From Zychaea mexicana (taxonomy: Eukaryota; Mucoromycota; Mucoromycetes; Mucorales; Lichtheimiaceae): a DNA stretch of 64,000 nt. The stretch lies in NCBI RefSeq assembly GCF_025766255.1, contig NW_026516676.1:248001-312000 (forward strand), given 5' to 3'. Below are positions 1 through 12,761 of this stretch, one piece after another (positions within the stretch are counted from its first letter, which is position 1; the number at the start of each line of letters is the position of its first letter). Made by a program: the position numbers and the translations under genes. The notes beneath the pieces are model-generated. The model did not search any database, was not told where the DNA came from, and saw nothing but the letters and a program-made list of their open reading frames with translations.

Positions 1-427
1 GAGGCTATCCATGTAGCCAATCCGCTTCCGTACTATGCTGATAATGATTATGCCCCGAACGAATATTTGGGCGAATACAGTTATCTTGGCCTCTAGTACC
101 ATCAGCAATAGTAATACTAGTAATTGTGTTGCATATATGTATATATTGTGTAGAATAATAGTAGCTTATAAAAATGACATATTCAGGGCATACATTCCAT
201 ATTCAGGGTGCTTAGGAGGAGGGGGAGGTGGGTATACGAGCTTTGCGATTTGTCGTGCTATACATACATAAAAGTGAATGAGTGGCTCAAGTTCTTGGGA
301 GAACGGGGGTTTGGCGTAATGCAAAAAAGGAAAAGAAGAGAAAATTCAAAAATGAGCACTATCACTATGTTTTAAACATACATAATAGTGCCTGTTGCTT
401 ATGTGTAAAGACAGTTAAATTGTATGC
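1..427. other. Intergenic, no gene seen
   Basis: The segment lies downstream of the kinase gene, whose 3' end is at 428. Open frames here are short and low-complexity, including a glycine run from a G-rich tract near 215-232. I see no splice-compatible exon, RNA gene or repeat family. Confidence 0.5.
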
Positions 428-1641
428 TTATTGCATCGCACTATGATAATGCATGCGGTTTGCAAGGTCTATTCCGTCACGACAAACCATGGTCGATTTG
501 CACCAGCCATCTGTAGCGAGAATATCGTCAGCAGAAATCCGGGATTGCACATTGATGTCGAGCATACGATACAATAGGCCCTGAGGACCTGACGGTATGT
601 CGGTAAACAAAACAAAATTTCCTTGGCATTTCAAAAACTCGCGGTAACCGGCATCACTTGGGGACGCTTGTTTCCACGGCAACCCATTACGGTATACACA
701 ATACAGAACGATCCCAGCACTCCAAATATCTGCAGCATCAAGTCGTGTAATGTTAACTGCTGAGTAAGTGCCCGAGTCTACTGTTCTTTTGCCTGTCAAA
801 AGCAGCTCAGGAGCTATGTATGGAACCGAGCCGACTTTGTGCACATTCTGCTCCCAAGGCAGCACTGAAGTATTGTCATATGGCGTACGAAACACAGTAG
901 CAGATCCAAAGTCAGCAATCTTGAGCTGACCCCGTGCAGTCCATAACAGATTCTCGGGTTTCACGTCACGGTGTGCAACGCCTAGCGAATGCAAATGTGA
1001 AAGGCCACGGATCAATTGCCTGAAACAACAGGCGCGTTCATATTCGCTATTCATCCTGCCATCCTTAATGCACTCAAATAAATCGCCTCCATTACACTAG
1101 ATTCAGAGAAAGCACAGCGGATATGTATACTTAGTACAATGCAGATAGTTAAGAATACACTTTGCATGAAAGATGTCTGAATACATACATATTCCATTAC
1201 TGTGCAGTATACATCCTCCTTCAGCACTAAATCTAGCGTCGTCACGATGTTGGGATGGGAACTAACCGACGAGGCGATACAGTACTCGCCTGCAATGCGT
1301 TTCATGTAGTCTTTAGCGCTCTCGCTACGTCTGCGTTTTCGAAATCGTTTGACAGCGTAGACCTTGGCGTCGCGTTTATAGATCAACACCGTGCTGTTAG
1401 ATCCTTCGCCTATTCGGCCGCATGATTCGCCATACATTTCGACTGTTTTGCGCGTTTTGTTCTTGATAGAACTGACAGGTAGTGCAGAAACGTCACTGTT
1501 GCGCAAACAATTCCAAGAACGACTTGGTGTCGGCGAAGGGGGTTGCTGACAAAGAGCTGTAACGGTTGCCGATAACTTCTGCTGCCAGCGATCATCCCTC
1601 GACGACGTTGGCGACGGCGACGGTGACGGCGGGTCAGTCAT
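428..1641 (-). CDS. Ser/Thr protein kinase, fungal HAL/Npr1-like family
   Basis: The model is complement(428..1096, 1189..1641), 373 residues. The 92-base intron has a GTATGT donor and a CTAG acceptor, and it restores the kinase subdomain IV-VI text (EYCNGGDLFECIKDG). Visible motifs are: glycine loop GEGSNSTV (about residues 78-84), YAVKRF with the ATP lysine near 98, catalytic loop AHRDVKPENLL (about 192-202), IADFG (about 211-215) and VPYIAPELL in the activation segment. The first 60 residues are Pro/Ser-rich and probably disordered. The shape (short domain, CNGGDLF hinge, HRDVKPEN) is that of the fungal kinases regulating nutrient and cation transporters. The family call is by motif memory; the exact orthologue is not assigned. 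The start ATG at 1639-1641 is the first in frame after the upstream gap. Confidence 0.85.
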
Positions 1642-1969
1642 TAAAGGAAGGATGAATTGGTCGCAGAAAGTACAAAGAAAAGGGAGTTCGGGGGAGAACG
1701 GCTTGTCAGAGACAGCAACAAGAATCCTTCCCTATCTCGCCAGAGCCAGAAAAGAACACGTATAAATAGCAGATTTTCAAAGTTATACTACATTAGGCTC
1801 CAAGTAGAAAATGAAGCACAGCTGCCCAATAGCACAAAGCACGCTTTTTTTTCACGACCCTGTCGTACAAAATCCCAATATAAACCCTTCATGACAATAT
1901 AGAAAAACAAGAGAATTTATTTTTCTTTCAATACAAAAACATTGAGGTGTTTTTATATCAAAAAAACAT

Positions 1970-2667
1970 TTACTCGGTTTCGAGAACGTTACGCTCAGAA
2001 ACGTAGATACCGTCCAAGAACTTACGGATATCCTTGTTCTTGACGCGGCACATTTGCTGGATGTCAGCAGCAGACTGAGAGACGTTCTCAAGATCGTTGC
2101 CAGTGATGATCAATTCGTCCTTCTGGGCCTTGGAAGCCTCGCAGTGGACACCCTCACGCATCTTGACGTTGAACACGACCTTTTGACCCAAGAAGTTACG
2201 GATCTCGACAGCATTGCCCTCGTTGTTGATAATGACGTTGATGGGAAAATGTGCGTATACGTAGCGCATCTTGTATTGGAAGCCCTTGGTGACACCGGTG
2301 ATCATGTTGTTGACAATCGAACGGACAGTGCGAATGGCAGCAACGTGCTTACGAGCACCGTGGTAGACGACGAAGCGAAGCTTGTTCTTACCATCGAACT
2401 TCATCTCAATGTTCAAGTGACGAAGGTTCTTGGTAAGCTCACCGCGGGGACCCTTGACGGTCACGACGCGAGACTTGACGTTAACAGTAACACCCTCGGG
2501 AATAGCGAGTTCGTCGTCCTTGTAAATGTCCTGTAAAGATCATAGGCACAAGCACAAAAAGTGCAAAAGTCGATTAAGTTCCTTTCCTTCACGAGAAAAC
2601 ACACACTCTAGCTATGTTGGTTTTGCTGATTGTAACACTCAAAAACTGAAAGAAGCTGTACCTTCAT
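1970..2667 (-). CDS. RPL9: 60S ribosomal protein L9 (uL6)
   Basis: The model is complement(1970..2530, 2662..2667), 188 residues, close to the roughly 190 residues usual for eukaryotic uL6. Exon 1 is only six bases, ATG AAG (Met-Lys), directly followed by a GTACAG donor. The 131-base intron ends in ACAG and exon 2 begins in phase 0 with [13 protein letters not shown]. The family signatures [28 protein letters not shown] and [18 protein letters not shown] are all present. The protein sits near the base of the P-stalk in the large subunit. Codon use is strongly biased, as expected for a highly expressed gene. A long antisense frame (2054-2536, plus strand) is a shadow of that bias. Confidence 0.95.
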
Positions 2668-2731
2668 GGTCGATTAAATTCCCTGTTCATTTAAAAAAAA
2701 AGGGAAATTGAGTAAGTATTCGAAAAAAAAA

Positions 2732-2821
2732 GTATCCATCCATTACATCCATGACTCGACATCTCTTCATCCATCCACCGATCCATCCATCTACGTATGC
2801 GATTGTCCATCCATTTATCCT
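2732..2821. repeat. Degenerate CATC/ATCC tandem tract upstream of RPL9
   Basis: Many copies of the tetramer ATCC occur between the RPL9 start and the NOT1 3' end, interrupted by short unique stretches. The surrounding gap (2668-3345) has no other supportable gene. The tract may lie in the RPL9 promoter region, but no function can be read from sequence. Confidence 0.6.
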
Positions 2822-3345
2822 TTCAGGCCCTTGGATCTATCGTCCATATTTTCGATAGCTACTTACCAAATATCACACGGGGCAAAAGAGGTCGTTCATG
2901 GTTCGGCATCGTCGACCAGCAATAGCCTTTCCTGACAAAATAACTCCGCTTGAAAAAAAAGGAAGAAGTGTCGTAGGTTGAAGGAATTAAACCATCCTGA
3001 AGGAACCCATTTCCCCCTCTCACGACGAAACAACAAGCATCACTCTTCGTTCGATGGTAGCATTACATTGGAATACAAAGGTGACGATAATGTTTATTAT
3101 ATGCAAATCTTATTATGAAACAGATTACAGAGCCTCAAAATATCGCAAATGCTATGCTCTATGCTTTGTGCTTGTGTGAGTGAATTTGTGTGTATAATGG
3201 TACAGTGTGCGTGCTGTTGTGGCAATGATAGTAGTATGATAGTGAGCCATTTATGCTCTGTGTTTGACGTATCTATTAAGGTGCACAATAATTAGGTGTA
3301 AGTCGTTGGTTGCACATTGACGTCAACATACACTCTGAAACGCAT

Positions 3346-6300
3346 TTAGAGAAATAAATACCTCGAAACATTATCGAATAGCCGTTCAAAATCAGGTGCT
3401 GCGTGGATGAAGTTATGCTGCCAAAAGTTTGGAGTACTCAGCAGTTCAATAAAAGTAGCAAGCAAACCCCAAGGATGGGGACGATTCACAATCAATCGTT
3501 CCAATAGAACTCTGGAAAAAGAATTTTTTGTTCATGAGGAAAACGTTTGTTCTTCTATGGACTAAGAGAAAGATGAGACTTACCTGGTGATATTTTCCTT
3601 GACATCTTCGGCTTGAGTAGCAAAGAGATGGAGCACCACGGTGCGGAAAAAGTAAGTATGAGTATTTGGATATCTCAATTGATCAACAATTGTATTGAGA
3701 AGCAGATATCGCCCTTAATAACGGATAGAGCTAAAGTTAGAAAATGACATTACGTATCAAACATACATTATTTTCATTTACCTTGCGGGGACATTTGCTC
3801 TAGCAGGTATATATACACCAGCACAGCTGGGTTCGAGCCGATATTTTCGTATGAAATACTGTCGGCTTCGATCGTCTGTACGCCGAGGAATAAGACCAAA
3901 GCCTCCATACGGTCAGCATGATAGGGCACAGATGCATCAGGATCAGTAGACTTGCTAAGGTCCTTCTTCAAAAATTGTAGTGCCTCGTCAACGAAGGACA
4001 TGTTGTCGTCTTCTGTTCTGATTGCCACGTCATTGCCTTGAAGATACCGAACTGCTTGTGATTTGATTAGTTCTGTTTGGCCGCTGCTATTGATGTCACC
4101 GTCAGCGTCGCTATCGTCACCATCCACATCGGTAGTAGTACGTGAAAGCAATTTAACATAGTCTGTTGAAATGTCCGGGTTCTCGTTGTATTCGGGTAAT
4201 CCATCCAGTTCCATATCCGGCGCTGAGGGATCCGGTAAGCGCATGGTTCTTGGGAAGGCACTTAAAATCAAATTGCGAATTTGCACACAGCTGTATGGAA
4301 TCACCGTAACAAATTCCATATAATAATGGCTGAGGAACTCGGGAAAATCATGCAACAGCACGACTAATGTACGCAGTGTGCTGCGATAAAACAGCTGAGC
4401 GGACTGTGCACCAAGACCGCCTTCATCGACGATCATGCCCAAAAAGTCGAGCAAGACAACGATAAGTTTACGGCAAAGTTTCCAGCGTTCCGGATCGCTA
4501 CCGGCCAGAAGGTCAGAGAGCAACACACGGTGGGAAATAAATTGCAGCCAGGAGAAAGCAAATCCAGGCAATACAGTAGGTCTGATGCTGTAGAGAATTT
4601 CACTAATGAAAAGGACGCGACAACATATTATCAGAATTTGGCTGCTCAAAGAACAAATGATTCGAATAATGAACTATTTTCTTACCTGAACGACACCACC
4701 GGATTAAGGGCAGGTGCCTTCTTGCTCACTTCGATATAGGATGAAATAAACAAGCGAAGGAAAGGTCGTTGGTCAAATTCGCGTCCTTGGACTTCATGAC
4801 AATGAGCAAGCAGCAAAACGCAAACCGACAAGGCATCGGTTAGAAGTTTCGCTGCAGCTTCCGGATGACCCTTCTTGGTTGCTTGAACCGAAACCATACA
4901 AGCAACAAGTTTTGCGACAGAGTCAGTCGATTCCTTCATTCGCGCTTGCTGTGGCAGCGGTAAGGTACAGAACGTCAGATATTGCTGGATTGATGTTTGG
5001 ATGCATAATCTCAAGAATGCACTTTGCTTTTCTTTACTAGCCGTGATCTTCTTCAAAATCTATTAGTAGGCATATGCCCCTATTAGCACTGTGATATCTC
5101 ACTATTTCGTGTCTCTGACATATATTACTAGTTTTATTCTTACCTGAGAAGCGAATGAATCCAACATAGCTTCAGATGACAACGGATGTAGGCAAAATCG
5201 TGTCCATTCGGCCAACATCATCCTCAATTCCAAATAATCCAGTCCAGAGCTTTTAACGCGCATGTATGGTTTCTCATATTGAGCTCGTAGATCTGAAATA
5301 ACAGTGAGAACTCTATCAAAAGACATGTTAGTATTTATAATGATTTTACTGAGTAACCCCTACATTTGCTATGCATTTTGCAAACTTACGAAGGAGGTGC
5401 TTCTCCGTCATGAACCAGTTGATTCAAAGCTGCAACCGTCAGAACATGATCTTCCAAAACTGAGTCTTGATTGTTTGCAAGTAGACAAAGTCGTATCAGT
5501 GTTGCTGCATAATCCATAACACCGTCGGCCTTGGCACGAATCAATCGAGATAACTGAATATCGTATTCTTCCATCGGTATCAAGTCATAAGACATACACA
5601 TTGCAGTTACTTGGGCATTATATTTGCGCTGCGGTAACAAAGTTAAAAAGAAGCACGGTATAAAAAAGATTGATTAGAGCGGAAGGCCACAAACATATAC
5701 CTCAAAGTAAGCGCTTATTGCAATCTCATTCCGATTTGATCTTTTACTAACCTCGTCATCAGCATACATGAGCCAGCCGATCACCTCTTTAGCAATTATG
5801 GGATATAGCTCGAGAATGATTTGCAGTAAGACGGTGTATGCCTCGAGTGTAACCAAGTTGTTACTCTCATAGAGAGCCAAAGCAACCTTTTCAGTAAACG
5901 TTTGCATGTGTTGGGCCGGTATACCGTTGTCGCGAAGGAACATGAAAAGTTGTCGCAAAAACTGATAAAGGTCATGGTCTGGGGGAAGCTCTTTGAATTT
6001 TTGTACGTTGGCGCTGGATGCTTGTCGAACATAACGGTCCATCTCTGCCAGTAATGCCTAGATACAAAGAAAGTACATGATGCACAACTGAGTATTACTA
6101 ATCATCTTTACTATTCACTTAGCATGTACAGTTAGCAATGAAGGGTTACCTCCGACTTTACGTCCGAACTGCCAGCACCGCCAGCAACAGCACCATTATC
6201 ATGACGAGGAGAAGTAACTGATTCTCCTGGTGATCTCGACGGATGATCTATTCATATAATAACAATAACCGTCGACCGTTGTCAGAATAAAGAAGCATAA

Positions 6301-9300
6301 GTCTTTCCGTGACTTATAGATCAAAAAACGTACTGCCCACTAAGCCATTATCAGGAAAATTTGCAGCTCTCGCTTCAGTTGCATGAATCGGCAACTGGTC
6401 AAATGCATCATAAACATGCATCTATAGTCATTGTAGGTAATCACAACATATGGTTATATATTAAGCACAATATATACGAGCGAACAAGCAGAAGTGACAA
6501 CAAGAAACATACCTGTTCCGGATCAAGGCTAGAGTTCGGTCGCAATGCCTCTGGTAGACTGATATTGTGTGGCGATCCTTGGAAGCTCAGTACATCAAAA
6601 TAAGGGGCCCGGATTTGTTGCTAAACATAAAGAAATTAGGTTATTTGTATTAGCTTAAAAGCAAAAGGCTGGCAAAGTAGAAGCGTGTTATCATACCTCT
6701 CTGTGCACTCGTCGGCTGTTGTACGAAGCAGCAATCACCTTATCAACTTCATTAATAGCACGCATTTGGCCAAGTTGATCAACAAACGCTTCCATTAAAT
6801 CCATATTATCCAAAATCACGGATCCGCCAATTTCATCTGCAGCAGCCTATATTTTTTTCAAAGACATTAGTTTTACAGTTCATGTATATGTTCTTTTTGA
6901 AATGGTGCTTTTTCCTTTGCGGTACCTCTGGAAGCTGAATTTGAGAAAACTGTGCCCGAATTGTATTGATGATGCTATTACACAACGGCTCTTTACAAGT
7001 TGCCACTGACAGACTGCCAGCCAATGTGCCCACCATTCTGTGTGCTGCCCGTTTCAGCTTCATCTCATCGGAATCTGTGGCAAAGTCCTTTAATACAAGG
7101 TGTCTTGCAGAAGTGCATGCGATGTTCGCAGCTGTTGCAATAGCCGGGGATGCGACCTATGTGATAGTATAAGTTACGTTTAGCAATAGTGACATTGTAA
7201 ATGCAAGTTTTTCTCATTGTTGTCGCTAATAATAATGCAAGTTACCTTTTTATAGGATTCTGAAATAGCATTGAACACAATTCTCTTGGTGATTGGTTGC
7301 TGTTCAAAGGTATGAAGCACAGAAGGGCTGAACTGCAGTCTGGTCATTAAAGATGACACGTCGATATTGAAGGGTTTCTCTTCATCTACAGAGATATACC
7401 ATTGGTAAATACTAATGAAAATATCGTATCTTTTTGCGAGATTTTGATGATACCTCCGGGCCAAATCCGTTGATCATCGTCACGAATATCATCAAGCTTG
7501 GCCTGAAAAGGAGCAGGTACGCTTGTTGACATTTGCGACAATATTTGAGGCTGCTCATGCTCTGCTTCTATGCCGTTGAGACCAGGAGGGCCAGGCTGTT
7601 GTTGTTGCTGCTGCTGCTGCTTCTGCAGTCGCTGTTGCTGCTGTTGTTGCCTCTCTTCTAGTAATGCTGTAGGCTCAATTTCTGTATGTATAGGAATGTC
7701 AGTAAAGCGTATATGCAACTCCTCCCTTGCTTCCTTTTTCCTGAATATATCAGTTTACCATTTAAGTCCAAGTTTAGTGTCTTGTATAAAAGTTCGATCT
7801 CGAACTTTAGATTCAAACGTAAATCTTCATGCCAGTAGAGTTCTGCCAACAGCTTCAATATCCTCATCAGCCATGGATTTGGTGGTTTGAATATCTTGCT
7901 TTCTTGGGCTTCTTGTAGTACTTTGCACGTTAAAGGAATGGCAAGAATGAGCTTGTTACGGTCATATGCATCCAAAAGCAAATCCTAATACACCCGTCAT
8001 GCGTTTTTGAGTATGTGTGCATATATCAGCTGGGTTTCACAGATGGTCATTTTTGCATTTTTACCTTGAAGGACAAATCTTTGTGACGAATAGGTTTATT
8101 CTTAGCAAGCGTCATCCGTCCGAGCCAGCTGCCCAAGGCCTTGAGGGCATTACGATCGGTTTGGGATGCGGGAGTCCCTTCTGCGTGGAGTAGAATCTGT
8201 ATGTTCTTGTATGTTTCCTCCACAACCATGTCACAGAGGGGTGGTTTCTCTAGCGTCTTGAGCAGCGAAGCATAAAGCTCGTGGTTATTCCGTTCCTGCG
8301 TCACTCGACGCACCACAAGATAGTGACTGAACCAACCCCATGCAGGTTCCTCCAGAAGCGGATCCACCTGCGCAACCTTGTCTTCCAGATTACTTAAGGA
8401 AAGGTTATTGATAGCGAACGCAATTTTCTCTTGCACGTCAGATGGTGGTGGAGTATACGTGTTTGAATTGGGTGACGATGATGCTTTTTCCAGCAAAACG
8501 CTGCCAGCTTGTTGTTTCATACCGGGGCTGCTGATGCCATTGTTATCGACTTGCTGTTGTCTTGCTTGTTTCTGTTCTCTTGCTGCTATCGTTGTTGCCG
8601 AAGAAGAGGCATTGGTCCTTTCAGACACAGATGGCGAGTTCAAGATCCTTCCTTCGCTATCGATGTTAGCCGTGCTTGCAAGGTGCTGTAGAGTAGTCGC
8701 GATACTGTCCATAACAGGTGGGTATTCTCTGAGGCCGGCAATCTTGGATAGCAGCATGGTATATTGCGGCCATTCGGACAAGCGGTTTCGGAACTGTGCC
8801 AAAGCAAGCACGCCAAAATTGAACATTTTTGTGCCAAGTGGGTGATTCAATGCGTCGAGTACGTGTTTGAGCGCGAGACGTAGTAACGAGAATGAGATCA
8901 GATGTCTGTCTATCAATAAACCGAATAATTTGCCCGTAACAGCAAGCTCGTGGTCGGGATACTGGTTAAAGAACCGTGCTTCGTCAAGCTAGTAACAGAT
9001 GCATAGTATACATTAGGTTTAGAATGCTCTTTACCGTTGCCCTGTGCTGTTTAATCTATTACAGCTATACATTACCAAGGTATGCACAGTGCAGGAGAAA
9101 AAATCCACTTGCTTAGGATCCTTTGAATCATGACAAGCATGGAGCACAGTGATGAACTGTTCGGCGGACAGTTCGGCAGTATACAGTCGCTCAAAATAGG
9201 ATCGGACCATGTCTTCGATCTCTGCGGATGGATCGCTATTCATGTCAGGACCGTATCCAGGCGGTAACGAGCGCTCTTCAGAGGGACTGTCATCGTCCAG

Positions 9301-11122
9301 CTGGGAAAGCATCTGAGAATAAAACTGCATAATTTTCCAGAGTTTCTCGCCTTCTTGTTGAGGAAGAGGACTAGAAAAATCAAAGCGAAATGTGCAAAAG
9401 TTGTCAGCAGGCCACATGACCCTGATATCATGCGAGCTTTTTCATCGTCCATGTCTCCACAGTAAATTCCCAGCATAGTAGACAGTAGCAAACCTTTCTG
9501 ATAAGACACGGAAAAAGATTCGAACGATGCCTTTAGACAAATGCACTGATGCCACATTGCTGCCTCCTTGAGAATGGCGAACCATTTCATCGGTGCACTT
9601 TTTCTCCAGGAAGTCGATACATGCAACTGCAAACGGTGCACCATCTTCGCTAAGTCGTTCTGTCAACCATTTCGCTAAGTTCAGATTTTGTCTCCGAGCA
9701 GCAAGAGCCGCCAGATCAAGTGTGAAAAATGGTACGTCGGCATGTAATATATGAACCAAGATCTAACCATGGTACATAATAATTGTAAGCATATGTGATG
9801 GTTTAAAGCCATATGTTCTCGATTCTCTTTTGATTTTAACGCGCAACAACTTTTTTCATTCCCATTTATACCTTTGCTTCCTGTGCAATATCAAGAATTC
9901 GTGGCACTGAAGTCGGATCCTTCTTGTACATGTCCAAAAGCCCTTCGAGCAGTAACGTTGGTTGAACGCGCCATAAAATCGATATCACCAACGAAGTATT
10001 TGCGTGGCCGATCAAGAAAATGCTGAGCAGCTTGATCAATAAATCTCGATGTAATCCACTTCTAATTGGCTTTTGCGAGAAATACTTTCAAGTTAGCGAA
10101 CAAAAGCACGCGAGTCGAGCATTTGAAATGATATTGGAACTATGCAAAGATATACTAACCTGTAATTGAGCAAGTCCGAGTAATAGTAATTCTGGAGTTT
10201 GAAGTGTCAATCGATCCAACAACACGCGTACATCATCACTAGTCGAAGTCTCTGCAAGATCCAAGATTGCACCGATAATCTCGACGCAATTCAATTGGGA
10301 TGCTGCTAACCGGATTGCTATTGGCCGTACCGATACATGTAAGCCCATGATGTGCACAGGTCGGATAACGTTGGTCGTGGTCGGATTGTTGGCTAAATCC
10401 AAGAGATCGATAGGCGCGCACAACATATGATACAATATACTCAATTGACCTCGGACATTCTGCCATGGTCTAAAGAATGCATGGACTGGGAATGGTTCGA
10501 TATTGGCTTTGCCCTGGTTATCAATTAAAGTTGGGTAAAGGCGCAGTTAGTTGATTTTTGCATGATTTCATTATGAAAAGAAATGAAGCATTCTATAACG
10601 TACACGTTGGCTATAGTTCCATGCATCCACAAGGATCTTGAGACCCGGCTGATCATAGACTACCATATCAGCTTGATCTAACTTGACCATGACTGATGCC
10701 CAATTCATTGAAGGGTTCTAAATAGCAGTACGGTCATCGATATAAATGTGAGAATGACAAATTCTTCCCGAACCCTACCTCTTTTTCCTGATCCTTCTGT
10801 TCCCCTCACCCCTCTCCTCACGCCCCTCCGGCAACCCCTCCTCCGAAAACAGCAAACCAACAAATTAAATAATACAATGACATACTATATTCCTGACGGC
10901 CTCTACAAAGTTGCCAATTTCCCATTTTTGTCCTTCGTTGGCGCCCGGTAAACTTGAGTGCGTACGCACCATCATTGTCAGTACTCGCGCAACGGCATCT
11001 TCTTGTACGTAATCCACACTTATAGCCACGACCCGCATGGCATTGTCAATCGTCATTGTAGATGCGTAACCCGCTTCAAATAATGCTTTACTTAAAGCAA
11101 AAGTGTCGACTTGTTGTGACAT
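3346..11122 (-). CDS. NOT1: CCR4-NOT complex scaffold subunit NOT1
   Basis: The exons, from 3' to 5' of the gene, are 3346..3511, 3584..3713, 3782..4587, 4686..5059, 5144..5312, 5390..5628, 5752..6057, 6150..6247, 6334..6421, 6513..6620, 6697..6846, 6926..7156, 7246..7385, 7454..7984, 8065..8988, 9076..9370, 9494..9762, 9872..10069, 10160..10513, 10604..10717 and 10886..11122. That is 21 exons and about 1975 residues. Phases agree at every junction except inside exon 7454..7984, where the frame changes (see findings). The CAF1-binding MIF4G region is seen around [19 protein letters not shown], the CNOT9-binding (DUF3819) region around CKEPLCNSI, and the Not1 C-terminal superdomain around [28 protein letters not shown] and [12 protein letters not shown] polyglutamine segment is encoded near 7595-7650. 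NOT1 scaffolds mRNA deadenylation. MSQQ at 11120-11122 is taken as start; an in-frame ATG exists upstream at 11294-11296. Confidence 0.93.
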
Positions 11123-11467
11123 TGCTCTTTTTCTTTTGTAATTTGTCTTTTTGGTATAAGTCTCTCTAACTGGTTGTCGGTTGCAATTAATGTTTTGTAA
11201 GTCGTTATCGTTCGCACTGAAGACAGCGTTTTCGAGATTTGGTAGTTGTCCACACCCAAGGGAGGTAAAAGAGAAAAAAAAAGAGTTAGGAACCAACGAT
11301 TAGCTTTCCGAAACTTTCTTCGTTGAAATAAGGGCAAAGGAAAAAAAAGGGATCATCCGTCGGCTGTTTTTATTAAATCCACTTTTTCAGATCCTTCCAG
11401 ATATAAAACTAGCGACTCACACAGTAACCTTCTTTAATCAGTGTTTGATTAACAGAGCAATAGAAAG
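11123..11467. other. Divergent intergenic region upstream of NOT1
   Basis: This segment lies between the NOT1 start (minus strand) and the putative small plus-strand gene at 11468. It is probably a shared upstream region. An in-frame NOT1 extension is open to 11296 but its residues (Lys/Asn-rich) do not look like a conserved domain. Confidence 0.4.
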
Positions 11468-11797
11468 ATGATTGCAAAGAGAGGGAAGAAAAAGCGAGGC
11501 AAAGGAGGGAAGGAGTTCTTTAAAGCGCGTGGTGCGTGGTCAACCAAGAAGGTCGTGACTATCCTTAATGCAACTGCGACAGGTGTGTGCGTCCTTTCAT
11601 AATTTTGTGTTTCCCAGGCCACGGCTCATACTCTTCTTTCATTTTTATTTGATGGCGGTCCTTGATTTAATACAAGCATAGATGTTGTAAAGCACTTATT
11701 AGGCAGACATGCACCCTTCTGGAATTTATCCTTAGCATGTCATATGCATAAGGAACTCGGGACACAAGTAACTGGCTTACGATCCACTAGTGGTTAG
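11468..11797 (+). CDS. Possible small basic protein (two-exon model)
   Basis: An ATG at 11468 begins MIAKRGKKKRGKGGKEFF and can be spliced at 11582 (donor GTGTGT) to an acceptor CATAG ending at 11681. The exons 11468..11582 and 11682..11797 keep phase and give 76 residues ending in TAG. Unspliced, the frame is 44 codons. The N-terminus is very Lys/Arg-rich. I do not recognise a family. The support is only ORF continuity, splice signals and phase, and the donor is weak, so this could be chance in an intergenic region. Confidence 0.25.
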
Positions 11798-12761
11798 TAG
11801 CAGTAGCAGCACCGTTCTCCAGACGGGTCCCTTCGCATCATTCTATGTCATACAGCAAATTTGAAACGTAACTGTAATATGAAACATGCAAATGTTGTAT
11901 GTTGGATGGTAGCTGCATTTTAAGCTACGTAATTAAGCTACTTTTGGACCTTTTTCTTATGCTTACACCGATGATGTGTGAGCACTTAACAAACCTAATT
12001 CTCTGCTGTAAATAACCAACATTGACTTTATGAAGGAGCACACATAGAAGAGTGTTTATAAACAAGAGAAAACTAGATTATGGGTCCTGTTCACTTTAAC
12101 TGTCATGTACCGCATGGTGTTATAATAATGCTGACACACAATAGTAAAAGAAAGAGACAATTGCTAGCTCTGGCAAAGTCCCCGCCTCGGGTAAAAGGAG
12201 AAGGGGTTTCTTTTATAGCCTGTCAGTCCACACCGAGGCTTTATAGGGAGGTCGCATTGACGCTACATACTTTACCATCGCTGCTGATCTGTATAATACA
12301 AAACCTAATTAGTACGACAATTCTACTCAAGTACTTCACAATAGACATTACAGTAATGCACTGTAGTGTTCTTTACTGCCGTTTCCCTTTTTTTCCATAT
12401 TCAAGTACAAGCTAGAAGTAATTTGGAACCTTGTATATGAGCCTTCTTTATGAACATGACTCCAAATTATAAAGTACTAGTAAACCCGACTCCTTCGATC
12501 GATGTACTATACATTTGACTTCTCCCCATTTTCTCTCTTTTGCCCTCAATGAAGATATGGGGTGCGCTTCTCCTTCTTCAGTGGCCCATTTTATATACCG
12601 TACTCCTCCTTTATCGAGTCAACTCTTTTTTTTTCCAACTCCCTTTTTTCGAAAGTCTGTTCTTGGCCATTTTTTTTCCGTCATCAACATCTCCTTGTTC
12701 ACTTTACATTTTGCACGTTCTTTTTCCTCTTGTTTCTTGCGAATAATCTATAATAATAACC
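11798..12761. other. Intergenic, perilipin-like gene upstream region
   Basis: This stretch contains no supportable gene. The last 250 bases before the ATG at 12762 are pyrimidine-rich (runs of T and CT), typical of the 5' leader of fungal genes. Short frames here are low-complexity Phe/Leu/Ser shadows of that tract. Confidence 0.45.

Noticed and set aside
2054..2536. 160-codon plus-strand frame antisense to RPL9
   Set aside because: It is the complement of a highly codon-biased ribosomal protein gene, and its residues show no family pattern.
2732..2821. Possible CRISPR-like or structured tandem array
   Set aside because: It is a simple ATCC tetramer tract without spacers, in a eukaryotic context.
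8378..8845. 155-codon plus-strand frame antisense to NOT1
   Set aside because: It lies entirely within a conserved NOT1 exon, is Cys/Ser/Leu-rich and unconserved.
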